Source: Acarospora socialis (Eukaryota > Ascomycota > Lecanoromycetes > Acarosporales > Acarosporaceae). Taken from it: a DNA stretch of 64,000 nucleotides. The notes below the pieces were generated by a model. It did not search any database and was not told where the DNA came from. It saw nothing but the letters and a program-made list of their open reading frames with translations. The stretch is from assembly GCA_025617375.2 (NCBI GenBank), contig JAMYGW020000014.1:496001-560000 (forward strand), in the 5' to 3' direction. The translations under genes and the position numbers were made by a program. Shown piece by piece: positions 11,300-22,700 of this stretch; within the stretch, counting starts at the first letter, position 1, and each line of letters begins with the position of its first letter.

Positions 11300-13060
11300 A
11301 GGGGCGATGACATGCAAGGGGATTTTAGGTAGTCTAGCGTCGATGCTTCTAGGGTCAGATAATGCACCATATTCGAACCAAAACCGACGCTGGCATGCTA
11401 CGGGACGAAAGACCAAGCAATGTGGATGGACAGTGTGGGGATCTACCCTGTGTCGATCAATGGAGACTCGGAACATCGACATCAAGAACCTGCGACGTTA
11501 TGCGACACCTCGAACGGGAACGAACTCTGTTTGGTGTTGCATGGTCATATTATCAGAGCAAAGGAGCTATTCAGGAATGACATGGTCCTCATACTGGCCT
11601 AGCTGTGCCCAGTCTCACTGCAGCCCGGACAATAGCCAACCTTGACAATGGTAGATTTAATTCACTTGTGTCTTTCTCGCTCATGCCTGGAAAGCCGGGT
11701 TCTCATAATAGTAATAACCATATTTACAGGCACAAGAGCAGGTGGCGCGGGCACAGCTCACCTCATATGCCAGGTACCTCAACATGAAAAGCTTCTAAGT
11801 GGATCCGAACAACGACAATGAAGACCTCATTCACCTGCCTTTGTCACCTCAACGTCGTCCACCTGTTGGAGTCCCCAAGCTCTGGCGGTTCAACAGCCGC
11901 CGCTCAGTCAAGGCCCTTTAGAAACAACTTTTCCAGAGTTATCCTCAAGCCATCCTACTTCAACAGCGGCCCGTCGCAGCAGGGCAACCTCAGCAACCAT
12001 TCGTCCAGGGAGAACCAAACTTACAATTGCCATTCCCAGCTGGGCCCAACCAGCACGCTGCACCAGTGCCTCAAGCACAAGGTCCGCAGGCACAGCATGA
12101 CCCTGGGTTCAACTGCAATGACATCGATACAAGAAGCAACCCCATACAGACACTGCCCTCTACAACCGCTGGCAAGCACAGAATGAGGCCAGTGAACAGC
12201 GTTGCATACTTTCAACACACGGACTCCCATTGCTACTATCATGAACCAAGATATCCCTACAACCGACTCCTTAGCTGAAGATATGTCAGAAATACAGGTC
12301 TTAGGGATTCTCGTAGAGTTTTGGGTCACTTTCTTCATTAGGCAATGACATAATTCATTCTCTTAATAGCTAGTACCCAGCTCCGTCTCTGCAGACGTTT
12401 CTTCGGCATTCAACTCGTACTCATGGTGCTCAAGATGATTCACGTGATATCTGAGAATATGGTTTAATGGCGTACAGGTATCGTTTCAGGTCCCATTACG
12501 GATCTTAGATCAATCGTACACTTCTAGGAGTACAATCCTTGAGGTATTGACCGATGATTCGCTTAGGAAGAAGTCATCGGGGCTTTCTGATAGATTCTCT
12601 GCTAGCGCGGACGAGCTGTATTCGATTAGACCTTGCGCGGCCCGTAATTAGGCCGGAGAAGGGCTAGAAACCCTACGGTCCAGACAGGGCCCCTTCCCTA
12701 GGTTCGGTCCTCGAACCTTGCACCGGCGCGCCGTTTCGCTGGCGTGACCTAGGCGTTTTGGCGCATCTGGCGTGGCCATCAAATCATCGCGTTGGATGGT
12801 TGTGGCAATTCATCATCGCATCATGAAGCACTCGCGAGCCAAATCCGGAAAGGGACGCAGCTTCAATTTCTGTCACACATCTAACTCTTAGTGATTGTAC
12901 ACGCACGTATGTTGTGATCCAGCCGCGATTCTGTCCATAAAGGGGTTGCTTTTCCTCCCAAAATAATCCCCTTTCTTTTCATCGTCCAACCTTCCATCGC
13001 TCGCGTACTCGTACTTCGCGCATCTTTTGTGCTCTTAGGCGTCTAGGTCTCCTCCTTCTC
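11300..13060. other. Coding-like fragments, then a promoter-like pyrimidine-rich stretch
   Basis: Short plus-strand frames between 11360 and 12280 include Gln/Pro-rich pieces (for example PVPQAQGPQAQHDPGF near 12065) suggesting an eroded low-complexity protein, but no family is recognisable. From ~12880 to 13180 the plus strand becomes pyrimidine-rich with TTTCTTTTCATCG and CCTTCC tracts, typical of a fungal 5' leader, directly upstream of the ATG at 13182. Confidence 0.3.
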
Positions 13061-13181
13061 ACCTGCTTTTCACCAACTTTATACCTTGACGAGCGCCAGC
13101 TTCCAGGTCTTCTCTCCTGCATCCAGTTTCCGCGCGTGCACCACCGTCGTATCGCCGGCCCTTCCCGTGCCTGCTTAGTCT

Positions 13182-14519
13182 ATGAAAGAGACTGGCCCCC
13201 GTATTGATACCGAAGGGCATCCGAATACCCACCTTTGCCTCCGCTGTGCGCAGGAAATGCGCTTCGCTCCGGACCTCGTATACCACTTAGACTCGGCGAC
13301 ATCTCGGTGCGGACGGTGCACCGCAAAGGGCGCGCCATGTCAACTGATCCCTCGCCCCCTCCTCGCCGTTGCCAACGTGATGGAAGCAGCCGGAATCGGA
13401 AGTGATTAAAGAGGCGGCTACGAAGTTCTTTGGTCGCGTTAGTCGATTCTGCCGGGAGCATGGTGTTAAGAGAGATGAGTTTCCGAAGTCGGTTGGCTAC
13501 GACGACGGCGTAGAATCAAGGGTGGGTGATCTCCGCCTGGCCGCCTCATTGGCTCACCATTATAGCACCACGACGACGCATTTGGGTCTTATAAGCCGGG
13601 TACCGGGCCTCCAGGCCATCGCAAGCTAGCTCTATCTGAGCTCTCTTTGTCTCCGTCGGAGATTCGCCGCAGTTCCAATGCCGATGCCCTGTCCCCCCGT
13701 CGCTGATCCGCTTCCCCGGCTCCACTCCCTTCCAAGTCGTCGAGGAAATGTCGTGCTGCTCCCTCACTCGCATCTTCTCCCTCCAATTCCGAGAAGGATT
13801 AAGCCGGAAATCGCCCCCACGACGCCGAAAAACGGGTTGAACGCCGCCAATGCTTCGCCGATGCGCTCGCTCGCGCCCAAGCTGTCGTTGATGACCCTCT
13901 ATATGAGCAGGAGATTGTCCAGCCTCGCCGCCAACGCGCCCCCGAACCGAGTCCTTGTAATGATGACGCTCATCCGTTGTCCTTGGTCCAAATCGGAATC
14001 TCACTAAACGGCGTTTTCGCTCCGGTCTCACCACCGTGCCGTCCTCGCCGCCGAGTCAACGCCAAATCGTCCTCTCCAGCCGAATACCTCCTCAGCTCCC
14101 GGTCCTCGCCGTCGCGACGTTCTAGCTCTGACTCACCCTGTTTTCGAGCAGCAAACCTCCGCCGACACGTCTACCGTTCCCCGTGCCGTCACCGCCATCA
14201 GCCGCCTTTCCGGTACCATAAACGTGTTGGGCCGATTCGTTGACGACATTCAAACCGACCGAACAACGTCCATGAGCTTGTCGCCGGCCTCGGAGTCCTT
14301 AATCGTCAACTTTTCGTCGCCACCACCACACTTTCGGATCTGGTCAGTTCTAACAACCGCGCTCTCAAGGCTCGAAGCGATACGCGTTCTCCCCTTGAGC
14401 TCCACGCCAACGATGCTGTGGCGAATATTTCGGAAGAGCTGGAAAGTCGGGAGTCCTCTAGAGACAAGGGGAAATCGTCATTTGTTGAGGATGAGGATAA
14501 GTTGACTAAGCCTCTCTGA
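13182..14519 (+). pseudogene. Decayed gene for an unidentified Cys-containing protein
   Basis: The ATG at 13182 follows a fungal-type leader. The first ~65 codons hold C-x2-C pairs (CLRC...CGRC) that could bind zinc. Protein-like stretches continue downstream on the same strand but in more than one frame: RVERRQCFADALARAQAVV near 13830-13900, VFEQQTSADTSTVPRAVTA near 14130-14200, VHELVAGLGVLNRQLF near 14265-14320 and EELESRESSRDKGK near 14430, ending at TGA 14517-14519. The ordered series suggests one former gene of about 440 codons. I do not recognise its function; it may belong to a repetitive gene family. Confidence 0.5.
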
Positions 14520-14586
14520 TTTGGACCCGACTCGCGGTTAATGTCAGTGGGATATTTGTACGATAGTTGTTAGTAGTGAGCAGACT

Positions 14587-15290
14587 TCAGTGAAACATTA
14601 GCTCCAAACACCTTTTCTTCTTCAAAGCCCGTTTTTGCTGGCCCTTACACTGTTTTGAACCTTCCTCTACTTCTTTTAACGAACGGATATCAGTCCCGGC
14701 CGCCACTTTCCTGGACGAGTTCTCTAGGTTTTCCTCCGAGATACGCTCATTCCCATGGGGAGTGATTTCCGTCGAGCTTATCAGAATGTGTAGCTTCTTG
14801 CCTCTGGCCAAGCTTCTAGAGTCTACCACCTTATCCTCCCCTCCCGATCGTCTACCTCAATAGGAGGAGGTGGTGGCCTGGCAAGTCGAGGAGATCTGCT
14901 GTTGTCGTATCACTATATACGGGATACGTGGAAGACATGGTGAATCTTCATCATAATCTGGCAGTCAAGACTGACAGTATGGGTTCCTACCATCTTTTGG
15001 ACCATAAATGGCCCCAATCTCTGGTAGTCTAGCTTCTCGTTCGGTCGCTTTGCCTTAATATTTCACCGCGATAGCCAGGACCATTCTTCCTCCTTGTAGA
15101 TGGAGGTATCCCTTTTGTTTCCATCATAATATACCGCATAGGTTTTCTGAGCCGTCTCCATTCATTGCTGCAACATAACTACTGATTCTCGTGCCTTTTC
15201 AGCTCTACAAAAGGCCGCTACATTGGTGCTGTTTCGTTCCTAGATTGTGGTCATTTGACGATCAGTCACGTATGGGGCCGGTGGCGGTGT
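14587..15290 (-). mobile_element. Ty3/Gypsy chromovirus remnant, pol 3' part (fossil)
   Basis: On the minus strand, 15290-14930 resembles the C-terminal end of integrase: a KRPNEKLDYQRLGPFMVQKM segment followed by VGTHTVSLD and IHHVFHVSRI, the usual GPF...IHPVFHVS signature. Downstream (14830-14590) a chromodomain-like segment follows (SRSLARGKKLHI...EENLENSS). No LTR, gag or reverse transcriptase is seen nearby, so only a 3' pol fragment survives, and it is clearly broken. The age looks old. Confidence 0.7.
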
Positions 15291-15683
15291 GTCTGAAGTA
15301 ATTATACGAGAACTCTGCAAGACTCTGCAAACCAGGGGTGGAAGGAGAAATGAGATGCGAAGAACAAGCACCAAGACTGAAAACCTGAGAGGAAGAGACT
15401 GTCATCTAGAAGACCTGTACTCGTACATTACGGGTGGCCTTGCTGACGGGATGTCTCACTACAGGACGTTGGGACAGGACCTGCTGACCAAAATCGGGTA
15501 AAATTTCGAGATTAAACAGGAGGTCCGCGAGCATACAGTAGCTAAGTTTTGACTTCCAATTATGCATTTGTTGTGAGCTACGTTTTGCTAATATGAACTC
15601 AGATGCATAGTTAGAAACTACCTGCAAAACGTCTTCCTTTATCTTCCCCTTTCCCTTCCTCAACGTCGTTGAGGACCTCGCTG

Positions 15684-16257
15684 TCACCTGAGGACCTTGC
15701 TATCATTGTCGGCCTTGGAGTCGCTGCCGCTGCGGCTTTCTTTGCTGCTTTCCTTGCTCTCGCTGCCGCCGCCCTCGCCCGTTGTCATATTGGCTGTGGG
15801 CCTCGATACATGCCCGGAGGATCGATTCGTGCTCGTCGGAGGGTCAGTGGGTAGAGTGGAGGATATAACGGTAGGCAAGGCAGGAGGAAAGATGTTGCAG
15901 ATCATTTGCTCATAAGAAGAAAGAGGTGGAGCGGCAGAACGAGGGGGTGGACGAGGGACAATGAAGGAAGTGGGAGTAAGTGGAGAAAGAGAAGGGGTGC
16001 GGGCTATGGCTCATCGACTTCAGGGGCAATTATAGAGCAGAATGGCATGTTAAAGTCCATATTGTATGTAATTTATATAGTAAAGTGTTACATATCGATA
16101 GCGGCCTCAGGATGTAGTAAATTAGCCTTGGGTGAGTTGTAGTTGCTGTCTCCATTACGCCTCTGGCATTGGCACCGCGACCTCTCTTTACTGCCGAAGT
16201 TGCTGCTGTGGCGGTCTCAAGGCCAGTTTGCGACGCATTGCGTTTGGGGCGCGTCAT
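15684..16257 (-). pseudogene. Basic AT-hook-like protein family, copy A
   Basis: An ATG at 16257 opens MTRPKRNASQTGLE...SAVKRGRGANARG, a short basic N-terminus whose KRGRG is AT-hook-like. A second block at 15905-15684 reads YEQMICNIFPP, TLPTDPPTSTNRSSGHVSRP and a Ser/Lys-rich tail. The two blocks could be exons of one gene with unseen splicing, or a decayed gene. The first block matches copy C (ATG 18039) and the second matches copy B (25654-25959), so this copy links the three. The role is probably chromatin or DNA binding, judged only from composition. Confidence 0.45.
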
Positions 16258-17649
16258 GAGAAAGCTTATGTCGTGTTGTTGATTGTGTTCATGCCAGTGA
16301 GTGAGTGAAGTGTGAAGTATGATCAGAGTTGCTTCTGCGTGTGGTTGTGGTTGTCAAGAGGAATGGAAGTTGAGAAACATTGGTCTTGTGAAATGGTTTG
16401 CGGTGCGGTCGACCTTTGAAGCCAACTTGTTGGGCAGAGCGCCAATGCTGTTTGGAGCTGTCTCAGACAGACTGGGCTGACAGTTGTATGGCAATCTGCT
16501 GGAGCAGCGGGACGGGCCAGCTGTATAGCTGTCGGAAGGCATAATTCGGACGTCATCAAAAGGAGCTTTATCGCCAACTCAGGCAACATCCAGATTATTG
16601 CTGCTTTTCATTCCGTTTCTTTCGTGAGGAACTCAGTATAGAAGCTGATGGCAATGAGTGCCACCTGGATGTCTAGGTTCATAACATGCACCAACAGACT
16701 TGTCCCTGGTTCGTTTGAAGATCTCTGCCTTTTTCTGATGCTCTTTGAAGAGTCCTGTTGTCGGGGTAAGATATGATGATCAGTGTGGTATCTCCAGAGT
16801 TTCGGCTCTCATGCACACGTATATTGCTTGTAGGTGTCAAATAGCTTGTAGTTGTCCGCTCACCAGCGAGCTATGATTATATGGACTTTTGACGATAGAG
16901 ATATTGCCCGCCAGCTTGACAACATACTGGAATTCTTGAACTAGTTGATGATCAAGTACCGCATGAGCATTTGCCAAAATCATCAACATTCTCTGAGATT
17001 GCTTGATTCATTTGTTCAATGCATTGAACAAGGGTTCAGACCATTATTGATGCTTTTGATTGCTGCTTTGTTGTTTTTTTGCGGTGCGTGGGAAAAGTCT
17101 GCTTTCTCGGGCAGCTGGGGAATCTCTGTTCTTTCTGGAACATGTACTGTAGAGTTGACAATCCAAGCGAAGCCTTCAGCAAATACCGGCGAACGAAGGT
17201 CAACCTCTAATATGAGCATCTTAAATTGCCACAGTCAAACTCGCATGCGGCCTTCCTCCCAGCTGTGGTGGTCACGGTATGTCTATAGCTCATCCCGCTA
17301 GGCTAAAACTGCGAGTCCTATTGGATTGCTTGTAGCAATCGATGAAGGGCTAGGGGTTGTTGCATAGCTCAATGCTGGAGAGGGACCGGGTTGTCAACTC
17401 TGCGCGTTTCTCCAACATCGGACCTTTCCGTCAATGCTTCGGCATTTTCAAGATTCTCGTTAACTACCGCGTACTCGTCTTGGAATTCCATGGTTACCTC
17501 ATCTTCCGCACGTTCGCTATCATGGGTTGCGCGGTCGGTCTGCTACTATCCATGGAGCTGGGTGATGTATCAACGTCTTTTGTGGCACCGGGCTGCTGGT
17601 CTTACATAGCAAACCTTTCTGAGTATCTTAGCACGAAAACCCTTCCGAC

Positions 17650-18039
17650 TATTGGCTCCTTCGGAGCGCCAAACAAGGCCATTGTATGAAACTCTGACTC
17701 TCGTAACGCTCCTCGAGTGCTGGAGTGCCTCCCGCTGCCTTTGCCGGCGTAACCGAGCCATTTGTGACATTCCCCGTCTTTATGCAGTCTTTCGGACAAA
17801 CCGGGTTTCGAGAGTTCGTTGGCTCCGTCACTGCGAATGCTTCCTTCTGCGGCCTTCCTCTTTTCTTGGGTGTGGTGGGGGCGGCAATGTCGCCGTTATT
17901 GGCGGAGGAACGCCTAGGTCGAGTATTTGCTGTAGTCCGTGTTACAGTCGTGACATTGGCACGGCGACCTCTGTTGACTACCGGAGTTGCTGCTGTATCG
18001 GAATCGAGGCCAGCCAGCGATGCGTTTTGGGCGAGCCAT
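17650..18039 (-). pseudogene. Basic AT-hook-like protein family, copy C
   Basis: The ATG at 18039 opens MARPKRIAG, then after a one-base frame change the reading continues as LDSDTAATPVVNRGRRANV and onward to TTPKKRGRPQKEAF, which contains a canonical AT-hook core (RGRP), and ends at TAG near 17649. DNA alignment with copy A over the first ~90 bases is clear, including the GTCGC-GTGCCAATG segment. The frame change marks this copy as probably dead. Function by inference: minor-groove DNA binding. Confidence 0.5.
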
Positions 18040-18189
18040 GATCATAGCTTTAGTCGTCGTCCCACAAGAGCGTGTAAATGATAACAGACTAGTATTAGAA
18101 CCTCTTGACACCACGATCAAGAGGTATATGGTGTGACTAGAAGGGCGAGAGACTGCTCACAGGAAAATCCACGGTGAGGCGTGTTGCAC

Positions 18190-18570
18190 TGTAATCTCCG
18201 ACCTGAAAGGAGCCAACATGGATGAACGGATGCGAGAGAAGTTGATACGAGCCACGAACGATAAACACTCTGCTGAAACAAAGACCATAAAAAGAAGATA
18301 GGGCAGCTCGTCATCAAGCTTTAAAAAAGAGGCCTCGGTGATCACGCAGGCTCTGGAGATGGTAGAATACTGCACTTTGCACAGTCTGTTCTACAGACTC
18401 ATGTCTGACAAGAATGGCCATCACAAAGATGCCGAATCCATACACCAAACGCCGTACAGCGGCCAGTACAGGAGGATCAGAAAGGATACTCGTCAGGAAA
18501 GCAGGTTGTGCCGCGCCATTCTGGCGCTTCTCGTCATGAAACGGGCAACTGACGCCTCACTCCATAAGAG
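18190..18570 (-). pseudogene. Unidentified hydrophobic protein fragment
   Basis: Minus-strand reading from ~18560 gives FLTSILSDPPVLAAVRRLVY, GFGIFVMAILVRHE and VFYHLQSLRDHRGLFFKA. A neighbouring frame continues LDDELPYLLFMVFVSAECLS. The hydrophobic, protein-like character and the frame switch suggest an eroded membrane-protein gene. I do not recognise the family. Confidence 0.3.
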
Positions 18571-18599
18571 AGATTTGATTTCCTCTCGGTTCGTGTAGG

Positions 18600-21500
18600 G
18601 TCATTTGTGAGGTAGTCGTAGCATCTAGAGCGTTTCACCCACCCCCCCCTCCCTTCTCAAACCGGGTGTTCAACGACTGCAGTCATCAGCAAGCTGATTT
18701 CAGACATGCTGACTTGCATTGTGAGTTGCGCCTTAGATTTGCCTTCTGCTCTTCTGCCTCATACACTTGAGCGAGTTGAGTTCCGCTGACATCTTGCAGT
18801 TCTTGGAGTCGAGATGGAAGCAAGTAGCTCTTCGAGTGAGACTGTCTGTGGCGAGCTAGTAGGTCCACCTTCCATACTATTTGTGAAACGTACACCAACA
18901 TCAGGGAGAAGCTTCCTCTGTCGGGTTCGGCTTCCTTCTTGACCTTCCCTAGAGCGTCACATAAAAGTATGTTGCTCAGGGTTTAGCTGGGGTTGTGTAG
19001 AACCTGGCTTCTGAATGCTTGTAAACGTCGTCAGAAACTTCCGCTCCGAGGTTGCGCGGGCGACACTGGACAAAATCACCAAAGAAGTAAATGAGTAGAT
19101 CACAGCTTCTTGCTGTCTGACGAGCCATTGTCGCTAGTGATGCTGTTTACCCTGCAACCCTACTTTATAACAATCTGATCCAAGCATCGCACCCATTTTT
19201 TCCCATTTCTTAAACTCTATCTCCATCCCTCCAGACCGGCGCCTCTGTAATTGATTCGAGCATCTTTTATAAGCTATTCACCACCTGCTTTCGCACCACC
19301 ATCAGCCCCTCGTCCTTCAGCCAGTCAAACTTTGCTGCCGGTTCAGCACTTGACTTTTAAACTATGCCTTTGGTACTGTCAATGCAATCAACAAAGATTT
19401 CACCTATAGTGAAGTGAAGTATGGAGTTAAACCATCTTGCAAGTTGAAATGAGACGGTGAGTGATCTCATCCGGCAACTACATCCAGAAAACTCGGAGCT
19501 AGACGTTGAAGGGATATTCTGCTACCACTGGTAATCGGGTGCCTTGTGTGATTGCTTGCTCGTGATCCAGTACACGCTCGCTGCGTTCTTATCCAAGATC
19601 TTGGCACGATTGTATTTTGGCAATGTTGTATGTTGGGTGTGGCCATAGGTGTCGAGTTCGTGCGCATCAGGAAATGGTGGAATACTGTAACTGTTCAAAG
19701 ACATCAAGCTTAAGATATTGAACAGAGTACCAGGTCCTGGTTCAGCTTTGTGTACGGCCTATGATTTCTGGAAGTGCTCATTTCCTGTGATATTTCGCCA
19801 TTGTTCTCCACTTTTCTCCCCAGCTTCGGTAGTGTCACGAACTGCCAGAAGGTTTGACGCACATCCAGTATTCTTTGTTAGGTTGTTAGCCCAAGAAGGC
19901 AAAGCTCGCCCGTCCGCGAAGCCGGAGCCCAGATAGATATATAGGGCAGGCTCGCTGGACGCACGTGGAACCGCAACACTGAAATTTCTTCGTAAAACAT
20001 GCTCAACGCTGATCTCCTTCTTCCAAGCCCTCGGGATCTGAGCTGATCGGGGTGAAGTCCTAATGGCACCTTGTGAACAGTACCCGGAGTCGCATCGAAA
20101 TCATAGACACTCTGATAAACATGGAAATGTAGAAGCCATCACTGCCAGCTTCTGAAAAAGATTCGCCGAGATTCTCTCAGCAACAGCTTTTGTGACCATG
20201 GTCGCCGCATTGTTAACATCAGCACAGTTATGGTGCTCTTGAAGCAGAGTCACATATTTGTCGACGAGATGCATTTCTCCATTTTGACCGCCATGATATG
20301 AGCAACTCGGTGGCATGGGCACAACTGATTGAACCGTAAGAAGGCATTGACCATAGCTCTTACTCCCATTTTGGCGTTATCCTCCGCTGTTGATATCACG
20401 CCTGCCGTGCTTTGTCAGACCATCAACTCTCAACACTATTGGGTTCTTTTATCAATAGGTGTTCATTCTCATCTTGTTTAGCATATGATTATTGCGATCT
20501 TTCACCAATCACCCGCAAGCTAACAGCTTGTACTGTTCCGAAGAGAATGACTGTTTACCTAGCTATGAAAACAGGTTGTTATCAATTACGATCTCAGAAC
20601 TTCTTTCATCTCATCATTACCAGCATAGCAACCAAAGCCCATCTCTTCTTAACATAGTCTTGTTAGAAGTGTAGTGAACGGAAGACATTTCTTTCCTGTT
20701 GCTTAGCACTGACTGCTTCGCCGCATCACTTGTAAGCTTTCTATCTTGGAACTTCTCAGACAGTTCATTTCAGTAACGCATCTCTTTTCTTTGAAACTTA
20801 TTGTTCCTCAAACCATCGTCGTTGTGGTAATCACTGCCTGTCGGTATCTGCAATGTAGCAACAGGGACAAATTTTAAGTTTCTTTTAAGCTCATAACACC
20901 AACTTCTTGGTGGTATCGTTTGTAAGCACGCTGTCGAGGTGTTACTCAAGCAGCTGGTATATGAGAACTCAATTCTGCTCTGCACGCTTATATGCCAGCG
21001 TAGTCTTCTCCTTGCTCACGATGTTCCAGGCCATATACTTGACAAGCCAGCGGCGCAGCCGAGATACTTGGCCGCCAGTTCCTTGTAGATATTTTCAATT
21101 ACTTCTTGAAACCGAGACTCGCCGACACTTCATCGACAATGCTGTCTGATGCGGTTCACAATTAGATCTTCAAGACAAGTGTTCTTGCACACTCGCTGAG
21201 CAATGACAAAGAAGTCGACTGGTGCAGTGACGAAAAAACAGGCTCGGAGGTCCTGTCAAAGTGATCCTCTGCTCCCTTCAGGTTTGCAATGCTGAGTGTG
21301 GCGTAGACTCGCTTCAAGTTTCTCTTGCTCAAGCGATTGTGTGAACTGAATTGGATGTCGAGGGAAGACGAACGCTCGAAAGGCTGATTGTACTACTCTG
21401 TCGGACCAGATTAGAAAGTTCAGTTTAATAAGCTGAGCCGTGGGTCGATGAGTGCTTGCAGGACTGGAGTGTGTTCACTCTTAATTTTTCCGGAGATTCT

Positions 21501-22700
21501 GCCAACTACACCCATTTTGTAGCATTGAATGACTGTATGAAACATAAAGGTAATGCTTTACCTGCTCAGTATGAACTCCTTAAGGTCTTAGTCTGAGCCG
21601 GCCAACACCTTCAGGATGCTTTCCCAATCATTCAGTTTGCTCTTGACCAGCTCATCGCTACTATTTGCAGGCTTGAGAATCCATCAATCTCACCAACCTG
21701 TGTACCATCAGCGCACAGCTGTGATTTTTGGGGGCAACGCCACCATCAATGCGTTGTCATTACTTAGGGCTAGGTTGAAGCCTTCAATTGCGTGACCGAG
21801 TCATGCTGGGCGTGAACTCCCTGCTCTTGCGACACCTGGTCTCTTCCTTTATACATTGAGTTCTTCAGGCCACTCAGACGCAACAACGTTACAAACCTTA
21901 ATATGGTTTTCGCTTTTCACTTGAACTCCTTTGGTAATATTCTCTTTTCAAAACTGCGGAGCAGCATCCACATAGCGGGCTTTGTCACGCTTCGCCCTAC
22001 CGCACGCGCCCCTCCCAGGCAACTTGGCGGCGTTGCATTACTGCTTCGGCAGCGGCAGTTTTAGCTTGAAGGTATCCTTCCCAATTGTTTGTGAACGAGT
22101 CATCAGTAGGATGTCTTGGTCCTCTCATTGTTCCAAGTCCAACCGGTGTGACCAGTACAGGTGGTCTGCAAACACAGCGTCCTTCTCGCCAGGCCCTTTA
22201 AAAGGGCCTACCACGTTCTATTCAATCTTGTTTGTATGTATGTTCAAGTGAGTAAGTGTATATCTTTCTCTGAGCTCTTTTCGCTCTTGTCGCATGCGCT
22301 TTTGCGTTTCTTCTTCGTTCAGCTTGTCACGGTCCGAAGAGCTATTGGCGTCGGTAATACCGTCTAGATTCTCAATGAATGTTGGATTCTCAGGCGTGCT
22401 ACCCGATGCTGCCGGTTCAACAGTTGACTCTTAGATAACTTCGGTAGCGTCAAAGTAGGGGGATGAGAGGTGTCTATAAGGAAGGAACATCCTCTATTCA
22501 TTATCCAATAATAAATCAAAGACCTCATGCTCTGAGCGCGAGTGCTTGTAGGCATATCTGCAAATAATAAGCATTCTCGAAGCTGCTGCACGAGGTTGGC
22601 ATACATCTGCCCTGCGCAAAGGAGTTTTCCGAGCAGCAGGATACAGTTCAATAAAAGAATTCAAGCATATCAAACGTAGGATGTCCCAGAAATGCAGGAT
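18600..22700 (-). other. Eroded region with coding traces on the minus strand
   Basis: No intact gene is visible, but several minus-strand stretches read as protein between scattered stops. The clearest is ~21300-20970: APVDFFVIAQRVCKN, CLEDLIVNRIRQHC, GESRFQEVIENIYKELAAKY and RLRRWLVKYMAWNIVSKEK. The helical pattern resembles the C-terminal half of fungal BTB/POZ proteins, but I could not confirm the BTB core. Others are LALSNDNALMVALPPKITA (~21775-21715), NNAATMVTKAVAERISANLF (~20220-20160) and LLCAGQMYANLVQQLRECL (~22620-22560). I read these as one or more dead host genes. Confidence 0.3.
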
